From positions 6,565 through 17,589 of the forward strand of contig WOZT01000273.1 of NCBI GenBank assembly GCA_011620145.1: a stretch of 11,025 bases of DNA, in the 5' to 3' direction. The notes beneath the pieces are model-generated. The model was given only the letters and a program-made list of their open reading frames with translations. It was not told where the DNA came from and did no database searches. Within the stretch, counting starts at the first letter, position 1, and the number at the start of each line of letters is the position of its first letter. Made by a program: the position numbers and the translations under genes. The stretch comes from Gammaproteobacteria bacterium. Its GTDB lineage: Bacteria; Pseudomonadota; Gammaproteobacteria; UBA5335. Shown here one piece after another: positions 1-6,040 of the stretch.

Positions 1-2118
1 GGGATGAGCCCAGCGGACCAATGCCTCGACTCCGGAAATTTGGTCCCGATTGCCTCCAAGGCTGTCATAGATGGGCTGATAGACCAGAAACAGCTCGTCG
101 TTCTGAAGCGCTTGACGCAGTTCATGGGCGCCCATGGGGGAGGGTTGGGTGAGTTGCCGGGAGCATGTGGCGAGCCGGTAACAGTGCCGGTGGCGTTTGG
201 CCTGATACATGGCTGTTTCGGCCTGGCGCACCAAGTCGGCAGCATCGGCTTGTTCGCCGCTGGCGAGCGAAGCAATCCCAATGCTGGCGGAGAGCCCCAA
301 CAGCATGCCGGCCACCGGCAAGGGTCGATTGAGCCCCTCCAGCAGAGATTCCGCAAGCGCGGTGGCGCGGGCAGTCGCTGCCGATCCTTCCAGCAGAACG
401 GCAAATACGTCTCCCCCCATGTGAAATAGCGTCGATTGCTCCCCTAAAAGGCTCTGGAAACGTTGCGCCACCTCTTGAAGGATTTCATCGCCGACCGCTG
501 GATCCAGCGATTCATTGATGGATCGGAAATGGTCCAGATCCAGCCACAACAGGGTCAGATGATCGTCCTGTCGCGCCGCGACGGGGACAGACAGGGTCAG
601 TTGTCGCATGAGGCTCGTGCGGGTCAGCAGGGCCGTGACGGCATCGCGATCCTGGGGATGCTCAATGCTTTCGGCGGCCAGTAAGGGGAGTGCGGGCGAT
701 TCTCGGCACAAACCGATGTAATGGGTGATGCGCCCTCGGGCATCGCGTGCAAGGCTCAGGCTCAGCTGAAGTGTCAACGGACTGCCATCCATGCGGCGCC
801 CCGGCAGAAGACCCTGCCAGGTGCCAATGGTCTTCAGGTGTTGCCATAGACTGTCGAGCGCGGCGATATCCTGGCCTGGAGCGAGCAGGAAATCCGGCGC
901 CTGATCCTGGAGGGCGCTGCGAGCGCACCCGACCAAGCGGCAAAATGCGGCATTGGCGGAAAGCACCTGACGTTTCGCATCCAGGATGAACAGACTCTCG
1001 CCCATTCGTGCCAGGGCGTCCCGGGCCAGATGGAGTTCTTCCTCAGCCCGCTTGCATTCCGTGATGTCTTGCAGGGTGCCTTCGATGCGCAATAGTCGGC
1101 CGCGGCTGTCCCGGGTGATTTCGCCCCGTTCGTGAATCCAGCGTACCGAACCATCGGGGCGCACGATCCGGCATTCCAGATCCAAAGCGCGTCGATCCCG
1201 CACCACGTTACGATGATGCTGAGTCACTCGCTCCACATCATCGGGGTGGATGAGGCGCCTGAAACCCGCATAGTCATTGGAGAAATCTCGTGGATTCATT
1301 TCCAGCAGGGCAAACAATTCGGGTGACCAGTGTGCTTTGCGGCTCTTGAAGTCAAAGCTCCATCGACCCAGCCCCGCGATGCGCTGCGCTCGTTCTAGGC
1401 GCTCTTGGGCGTCACTCAAGGCAGTCGACCACATGCGTTCGGCCGTCACGTCGCTGCCAATGCCAACCACGCCAACGATCTGTTCTTTGTCCCATAGGGG
1501 CGCATTGGTGAAGTGAATATGTTGTTGCCGGTGGTCTTTGGTGAAAATGCGAATCTCTGCTTGCTGGCCACTGCCTCCCAGAGCGCCGAGGAAGATCGAC
1601 CGTGCCAGGAGGCGATCGTCGGGATGAACCAGTTCAGCAAAATTCAGCGATTCGAGTTCACAGCGGCTATAGCCGGTGATCCGAGTGAGAGAGGGGTTGA
1701 GGTTGATGAAATGACCCAGCGGATCGCAGAAGAACACCACGTGATTGGCTCGGTCCAGCACTTCGGCCAGAGCCGGCGGCAAGTCATAGGGCGAGTGCTC
1801 CGGTGGCGGCGCACTGACCACGCACCAGATCCGGCCTTCCCCGGCGGGCGCCAGTGTCCACAAGGCGCTGCACAGATCGCCGTTGGGACTGGCCAGTCTG
1901 AAGCGGCCGATACGCGGTTGATCCAGGGCCATGTTCAGCAGATTGCGCAACGCCAGCCGGCTTCGCGGCGCGACCAGCTCCACGCAATCGCGGTGGAATA
2001 GCGCAGGGGGTGAAACCCCGAACAGGGCGTGGGTATCGCCGAACGCCTCCTGAATCATGCCATCGACATCGAGTCTCAAGTGGACCCATTCATCGCGCCG
2101 CGGCAATTCACTGCTCAT
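1..2118 (-). CDS. Multi-PAS GGDEF-EAL protein (c-di-GMP signalling), 3' end missing
   Basis: The reading frame is open from an ATG at 2118-2116 to the left edge: 706 codons without a stop, so the C-terminus lies outside the window. A purine-rich ribosome site (GGGGAGAGG) sits just upstream of the ATG. Residues about 10-102 look like a weak PAS-like module. Clear PAS modules follow at about 118-228, 245-353 (with HPDD and a PAC-like VRWIHERGEI) and 362-473. A GGDEF domain spans about 495-655 and the start of an EAL domain follows from about 664. The metal-site region LDLDHFRSIN (526-535) is kept, but the signature reads GGDVF (568-572), and the inhibitory RxxD is absent: the expected positions hold G559 and S562. 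The EAL part has YQPI (680-683) and GVEALVRW (696-703), so the first catalytic Glu is present. There is no membrane segment, so the protein is probably cytosolic. Likely role: a PAS-regulated c-di-GMP phosphodiesterase, or a GTP/c-di-GMP sensor; cyclase activity is doubtful. It is divergent from the neighbouring BtrH-like gene, with no evident functional link. Confidence 0.93.
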   Translation of the reverse strand, partial: MSSELPRRDEWVHLRLDVDGMIQEAFGDTHALFGVSPPALFHRDCVELVAPRSRLALRNLLNMALDQPRIGRFRLASPNGDLCSALWTLAPAGEGRIWCVVSAPPPEHSPYDLPPALAEVLDRANHVVFFCDPLGHFINLNPSLTRITGYSRCELESLNFAELVHPDDRLLARSIFLGALGGSGQQAEIRIFTKDHRQQHIHFTNAPLWDKEQIVGVVGIGSDVTAERMWSTALSDAQERLERAQRIAGLGRWSFDFKSRKAHWSPELFALLEMNPRDFSNDYAGFRRLIHPDDVERVTQHHRNVVRDRRALDLECRIVRPDGSVRWIHERGEITRDSRGRLLRIEGTLQDITECKRAEEELHLARDALARMGESLFILDAKRQVLSANAAFCRLVGCARSALQDQAPDFLLAPGQDIAALDSLWQHLKTIGTWQGLLPGRRMDGSPLTLQLSLSLARDARGRITHYIGLCRESPALPLLAAESIEHPQDRDAVTALLTRTSLMRQLTLSVPVAARQDDHLTLLWLDLDHFRSINESLDPAVGDEILQEVAQRFQSLLGEQSTLFHMGGDVFAVLLEGSAATARATALAESLLEGLNRPLPVAGMLLGLSASIGIASLASGEQADAADLVRQAETAMYQAKRHRHCYRLATCSRQLTQPSPMGAHELRQALQNDELFLVYQPIYDSLGGNRDQISGVEALVRWAHP

Positions 2119-2185
2119 GGATCCTCTCCCCTGTGCGCTATTTTTATGTAGATGGCTCTGGTGGTCATCGCTCAACTAAGATTGC

Positions 2186-2229
2186 GTCCGAAATCGACCC
2201 GCCTTGAGCGGGCATGACATTTTCCGGAC
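2186..2229. repeat. Nested inverted repeat in the divergent intergenic region
   Basis: An inner perfect stem CCCGC (2198-2202) / GCGGG (2208-2212) encloses a five-base loop. An outer pair GTCCGAAAT (2186-2194) / ATTTTCCGGAC (2219-2229) matches except for a two-base bulge. The element lies between two divergent start codons, about 68 bp from the GGDEF-EAL ATG and about 88 bp from the BtrH-like ATG. Because neither gene ends here, it is not an ordinary terminator. It could be a leader-RNA hairpin or a protein-binding dyad. The symmetry is seen directly; any function is inferred. Confidence 0.45.
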
Positions 2230-2303
2230 AGCCATGAAAGATCTTTAGAAGCGATAGCAGGGCTTGTCAAGCAGGACTGGCGACATGGGCCATCGCGACA
2301 ATC

Positions 2304-2309
2304 GAGGAG
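2304..2309 (+). promoter_or_regulatory. Ribosome binding site that sets the BtrH-like start
   Basis: GAGGAG lies eight bases before the ATG at 2318. This favours that ATG over the in-frame TTG at 2264 and the ATG at 2285, neither of which has as good a site. The resulting protein starts a few residues before the conserved His-Cys, as expected for the family. Confidence 0.7.
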
Positions 2310-2317
2310 TAACACGG

Positions 2318-3304
2318 ATGTCAAGAATCACCCACCAGCCGGGCCGTCACTGCGCCAGCACTGCCATCGCCGATGTGAGTCATTTTCATGGGCTGAACTG
2401 GTCGGAAGCATTCTGCTTCGGCCTGGGAGGCGGATTGGGGCTGTTTTACCTGGAGATGCCACGAGGTTCTCCCAGCCGTTTGTTGCATGTGCGCTCGGCG
2501 GATTATGAAAGCAACTTTTTTGCGCGCTTGGGACATCGTTTCCAGTGGCGCCAGTCCACGGATCCCGCAGCCGGGGAGAGCGCCTTGTGGGAAGCATTGG
2601 CCACGGGTCATCCTGCTTTGGTGCAGACGGATCTGTTTTATCTGCCCTACTACGGTTCGCATACCCATTTTCCCGGCCACTTGATCGTGGTCTGGGATTA
2701 TGACGCGGCGCGGCAGGTGTATCGGGTGACGGATACGGAGCGCCCTCAGGTGCTGGAGCTGTCCCGGGAAGCGCTGGCGGCGGCTCGATTTTCCCGTGAA
2801 GGTCCTTTTCCCTTGTCTGGCCAGTTCTACGCGCCGGAGTCCATGACGACTCCGGAAGACCTGCCCGCCCGGTTGCATGCGGCCATTCTGGCCAATAGCG
2901 CGAGCCTGTTGTCAGGCCGCGCATCGTTTCAGGGTGTGGCCGCACTGTCGCGTTGGCGGGCGGATCTGTCGCGCTGGCCTGGGCTTGCGGATTGGCAGTG
3001 GACGGCCCGCTTTGCCTACCAGATCATCGAGAAGCGGGGCACTGGCGGCGGGGCGTTTCGCTTGCTGTACGCCGACTTTCTGGCCGAGGCCGCGGCCTGG
3101 CTTCCGGCGATTCGTGATCTTGAACTGGAGCCCCGTATGCGTGAGGTGGCGGGATACTGGACCGATCTGGCCAACACCCTCAAAGCGGCTGCAGAGGCAG
3201 ACCTTCCTGCATTTGAGGAGGTGGCGCAACATCTTGATCGGGTTAGGCGGAGCGAGCAATCTTGGCACGAGATCGCGCTGCAACTGCCATCGCCAGATCG
3301 GTAG
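2318..3304 (+). CDS. BtrH-like protein (BtrH N-terminal domain plus DUF4872)
   Basis: This is a 328-residue soluble protein with no signal peptide or membrane segment. The N-terminal half carries the hallmarks of the butirosin BtrH_N family: GRHCASTA (9-16), then SEAFCFGLGGGLG (29-41). C12 is the candidate nucleophile. H121, in GHLIVVWDYD, and D139, in YRVTDT, are spaced like the His and Asp of papain/C39-type folds. The C-terminal half has the DUF4872-like signature GTGGGAFRLLY..FLAEA (241-258). BtrH itself moves a gamma-glutamyl-aminobutyryl group from an acyl carrier protein onto ribostamycin, so an acyltransferase or amidase-type reaction on a carrier-bound or peptide substrate is plausible here. 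The substrate is unknown, and no carrier protein or synthetase gene is visible. The gene lies 158 bp upstream of the exporter operon on the same strand. A promoter between them means the two may be transcribed separately. The family call is firm; the activity is inferred. Confidence 0.85.
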   Translation: MSRITHQPGRHCASTAIADVSHFHGLNWSEAFCFGLGGGLGLFYLEMPRGSPSRLLHVRSADYESNFFARLGHRFQWRQSTDPAAGESALWEALATGHPALVQTDLFYLPYYGSHTHFPGHLIVVWDYDAARQVYRVTDTERPQVLELSREALAAARFSREGPFPLSGQFYAPESMTTPEDLPARLHAAILANSASLLSGRASFQGVAALSRWRADLSRWPGLADWQWTARFAYQIIEKRGTGGGAFRLLYADFLAEAAAWLPAIRDLELEPRMREVAGYWTDLANTLKAAAEADLPAFEEVAQHLDRVRRSEQSWHEIALQLPSPDR

Positions 3305-3382
3305 CCTGTGGATTTTTAGTGGATTCAAAAGGAAGTTCGTCTATAGTGTGGCGGCTGCGCGCGCGTCGGGCCTATTGCTGAC

Positions 3383-3411
3383 TTGCACCGGCCCAGACGG
3401 GGGCGTATAAA
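3383..3411 (+). promoter_or_regulatory. Sigma70-type promoter for the exporter operon
   Basis: A -35 box TTGCAC (3383-3388) is separated by exactly 17 bp from a -10 box TATAAA (3406-3411). Initiation near 3418 would leave a leader of about 45 bases before the channel gene's ATG. A short dyad GGGCC (3368-3372) / GGCCC (3390-3394) brackets the -35 box and could be an operator, but five-base arms in GC-rich DNA are weak evidence. This is the best promoter match I found in the window. Confidence 0.65.
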
Positions 3412-3449
3412 ACTAGCCACCATATTTTCATTCAGCCTCTGAAGTGAAC

Positions 3450-3454
3450 AGGGA
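3450..3454 (+). promoter_or_regulatory. Ribosome binding site that sets the channel-gene start
   Basis: AGGGA lies eight bases before the ATG at 3463. It is only two bases before the alternative in-frame GTG at 3457, so the ATG is preferred. Confidence 0.6.
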
Positions 3455-3462
3455 TTGTGACT

Positions 3463-4824
3463 ATGCGATTGCCCCAACGGAAGGCGGCGGTGCTGTTTTG
3501 TGCAGCCGTGTTTATGCCCGCCATTGCTGCTGCCGAAACTCTTGATCAAGCCTGGGAGACTGCTCGCGCGACGGATCTCGGCCTCAAATCCTCGAGATTT
3601 TTGGTCGAGTCAGCCGAGGCGGCCCGCAGCGCTGCCGAGCGTGGTCGATTTCCATCGGTATCAGCGAGCGGGACCGCGCTGCAGTTGGATAATGCGCCGA
3701 AGATCAACACGCCCATTGGTGACAACCTGTCCATTCCCTCGCCGATCCATCTTCCATTGCTTCCTTCCACTTTCTCGTTTCCCGTACCGCCCGATCTCAA
3801 GCAGTTCGAGATCGGCTCGGACAAGCTGGTGGAGGCCTCTGTTACGGCGACTCTGCCGATTTTTACGGGCGGGCGCCTGACCAACATCACCAAGGCGGCG
3901 GAATCGCAGGTTGACGCAGCGGGTTGGAGCGTTCACCAGACCGAACAGGAACTGAAGATTCACGTTGCGGAAGCCTACGTGAACGTGCTGCGTGCGCAGG
4001 GTGGCGCCGGCATTTCTGATCGCGAAGTGGAAGCGGTCTCCGGCTATGTACGCGATGTTCAGAATCTTTACGGTCAGGAGATGGTGGCCAAGAGCGATTT
4101 GTTGTCGGTTCAGGTCTATCTCGCTGAATCGCAGCAACGCAACTTGCAGATCAAGAATGCCGTTCAGTTGGCACAGTCCTTCTATAACCGCATGCTGGGA
4201 CGCCCGCTTGATGCGCCGGTCGACCTTGATCCTCTGGAGCCAGCACCGGAGATTTCGGAAGGATCCCTGGAAAGTCTGACGGAGAAAGCGATCAGTAGCC
4301 GACCCGAGTTGAATGGCCTCTCTGCTCAGATGGAGAGCCTGCGTTACGGCGCCAAGGCAATCAAGAGTGGTCTATTGCCCCAGGTCGCCTTGTTGGGGGG
4401 CATGTCCTACGTGGATCTGGATACCTTGTCTGACAAGACCATCGGTTTTGCCGGCGTGGGCGCTTCCTGGACCCTGTTTGATGCGGGTGTAACCCGTAAA
4501 CAGGCTGAAGCATTGTCCAAGCGTAGAGTTTCTACCGAAGAGTTGCTGTCCCAGGCGCGAGACTTGATTCGCCTTCAGGTGCGGCAGACCTGGCTGGCTC
4601 GGGACGAGGCGCGCAACCGGCTCAAGGTTGCTCAGACTTCGCTGGATAGCGCTGATGAAAATCAGCGGGTGACCCGCGATCGCTATCGCGAAGGCATGGG
4701 GACCAATACCGAGGTGCTTGAGGCTGAAACCCGTCGCACCGCTGCCTTCACAAGCTATAACAACGCCAAGTACGATGCGGTTTATGCCGATCTGCGGCTT
4801 AAGTATGTGACGGGCGGGATCTAA
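3463..4824 (+). CDS. TolC-family outer membrane efflux channel
   Basis: This 453-residue precursor has a basic N-terminus, a hydrophobic core and a probable signal peptidase I site after AIAAA (residues 20-24). The Cys at 13 lies inside the hydrophobic core and is not in a lipobox, so this is a TolC-type rather than a lipoprotein NodT/OprM-type channel. Two outer-membrane-efflux repeats can be seen: about 25-255, with the strand motif ATLPIFTGGR (129-138), and about 265-450, with the matching strand motif GASWTLFDAG. Each repeat has long alpha-helical stretches rich in Ala, Gln and Glu. The length is normal for the family. A proline-rich insert (about 79-113) precedes the first strand motif and may form an extracellular loop. 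The protein should form the trimeric exit duct for the adaptor and ABC pump encoded next. The gene leads the operon from its own promoter, and 51 bp separate it from the adaptor gene. The specific partner assignment rests on context. Confidence 0.93.
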   Translation: MRLPQRKAAVLFCAAVFMPAIAAAETLDQAWETARATDLGLKSSRFLVESAEAARSAAERGRFPSVSASGTALQLDNAPKINTPIGDNLSIPSPIHLPLLPSTFSFPVPPDLKQFEIGSDKLVEASVTATLPIFTGGRLTNITKAAESQVDAAGWSVHQTEQELKIHVAEAYVNVLRAQGGAGISDREVEAVSGYVRDVQNLYGQEMVAKSDLLSVQVYLAESQQRNLQIKNAVQLAQSFYNRMLGRPLDAPVDLDPLEPAPEISEGSLESLTEKAISSRPELNGLSAQMESLRYGAKAIKSGLLPQVALLGGMSYVDLDTLSDKTIGFAGVGASWTLFDAGVTRKQAEALSKRRVSTEELLSQARDLIRLQVRQTWLARDEARNRLKVAQTSLDSADENQRVTRDRYREGMGTNTEVLEAETRRTAAFTSYNNAKYDAVYADLRLKYVTGGI

Positions 4825-4875
4825 TTCAACCTGCCTGGTTTTGGCTTCGTCAGTTCATAAATAGGATGGCAAAAA

Positions 4876-5991
4876 ATGGCCGCAGACAAGGGACGTCGAC
4901 CGCTGAGATGGTTGTTGATGGGGTTGGGAGTGGCAGCGATTGTGGCCATTGTGGTGGTCTATCGCATCGTCAGTGCGCCGCTTCCGCAAGGATTGCTGCA
5001 GGTTAATGGGCGGATCGAGGGGGATACGACCACGGTTGCAGCCAAGTATCCGGGCAAGGTCAAGGAAATCATGGCCAAGGAAGGTGACTTGGTCGAAGTG
5101 GATCAGGTCCTTGTCCAGATGGAGGATGAGGAAGTCAAGGCCAAGATTCGCCAGGCCGATGCGGGCATTGCCAGCCTTGAAACTCGCCGACAAGCGGCTA
5201 ATGAGACGCTGGCTGTTGCCAAAAAAGAATTGCCACTGGGCATCGCCGCAGCACAAGCCCAGGTAGACCATATGCAGGCGACCGTCGAAAAGGCCCAAGC
5301 TGCAGAAGGCCAATTCAGTCGGGACCTCGAGCGGGTCAGAGTCTTGGCGGAAGCGGGGACGGTGAACAAGCAACGCTTGGAACAAGCGCAACTGCAGTAC
5401 ACGGTCATGACCAAGGACATCCGGTCTGCCCACGCTGGTTTGACTGGTGCTCAAAAGCAGCTTGAGCGTGCCAATCTTGGAAAGGAACAGATTGCGGCCA
5501 AGGAAACTGAGCTGAAGGCGCTGGATTCAGAATTGGACCGGGTTCGTGCAATGCGCGAAGAAGCGGCCATTGCCTTGGCGAATCTGACAGTTAAGGCGCC
5601 CAGCAAGGGCATTGTCACCTCACGGTTGGTTGAGGCGGGCGAGGTCGGCGCGGCTGGTCGTCCCTTGTATGAACTGGTGAATCTGGATCGTCTGTACCTC
5701 AAGGTCTACGTGCCCGGTAACGAGATCGGCAAGATCAGACGTGGTTTGCAGGCCCAGGTCTATGTGGATTCCTACCCCAATCGACCTTTCCCTGCTGTGG
5801 TGGACTACATCGCCTCGCGCGCCGAGTTCACGCCCAAGGAAGTCCAGACCCCGGATGAGCGCGTCAAACAAGTCTATGCAGTCAAGCTTTACTTTACTGG
5901 AAACCCTGATTTCCTGTTGACTCCCGGCATGCCGGCGGATGCGGTAATCCGTTGGGACGAGAACGTGGCTTGGGCACCACCAAAATGGTGA
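4876..5991 (+). CDS. ybhG: HlyD-family periplasmic adaptor, YbhG-like
   Basis: This 371-residue protein has one N-terminal membrane anchor (about 12-32) and a periplasmic remainder. The order is lipoyl half one (about 42-82, with VAAKYPGKVKEI), a long coiled-coil hairpin (about 86-235), lipoyl half two (about 237-270, with VKAPSKGIVTSRLVEAGEVG) and a beta-barrel (about 272-357). The segment AEFTPKEVQTPDERV (316-330) closely resembles E. coli YbhG, and the gene order agrees. The hairpin tip carries R153 and L157 at the spacing of the AcrA-type Arg-Leu-Ser channel-docking motif, with Asn164 where Ser is usual. The adaptor should bridge the inner-membrane YbhS/YbhR permease and the outer-membrane channel. 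The start ATG has a modest AGGA about nine bases upstream; another ATG at 4866 is out of frame. The next gene begins 49 bp downstream. Confidence 0.93.
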   Translation: MAADKGRRPLRWLLMGLGVAAIVAIVVVYRIVSAPLPQGLLQVNGRIEGDTTTVAAKYPGKVKEIMAKEGDLVEVDQVLVQMEDEEVKAKIRQADAGIASLETRRQAANETLAVAKKELPLGIAAAQAQVDHMQATVEKAQAAEGQFSRDLERVRVLAEAGTVNKQRLEQAQLQYTVMTKDIRSAHAGLTGAQKQLERANLGKEQIAAKETELKALDSELDRVRAMREEAAIALANLTVKAPSKGIVTSRLVEAGEVGAAGRPLYELVNLDRLYLKVYVPGNEIGKIRRGLQAQVYVDSYPNRPFPAVVDYIASRAEFTPKEVQTPDERVKQVYAVKLYFTGNPDFLLTPGMPADAVIRWDENVAWAPPKW

Positions 5992-6040
5992 GATAGAAAG
6001 CCTGATTCCATGGATCCCGTTACCGAGGGGCTGAGTAAAG

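Noticed and set aside
2139..2176. Minus-strand promoter for the GGDEF-EAL gene (TTGAGC with TACATA)
   Set aside because: The spacing is 19 bp and both boxes match poorly, so it is too weak to list as a feature.
2264..2317. Upstream in-frame TTG/ATG starts for the BtrH-like gene
   Set aside because: No good ribosome site precedes them, while GAGGAG sits eight bases before the ATG at 2318; the extra residues match nothing in the family.
2328..2945. Antisense open frames of 185 and 205 codons
   Set aside because: Both are shadows of the BtrH-like coding sequence, with no domain signature or convincing ribosome site.
3342..3347. TATAGT as a second -10 box before the channel gene
   Set aside because: No acceptable -35 box lies 16-18 bp upstream.
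3457..3462. GTG start two codons before the channel-gene ATG
   Set aside because: The AGGGA ribosome site would be only two bases away; it suits the ATG at 3463.
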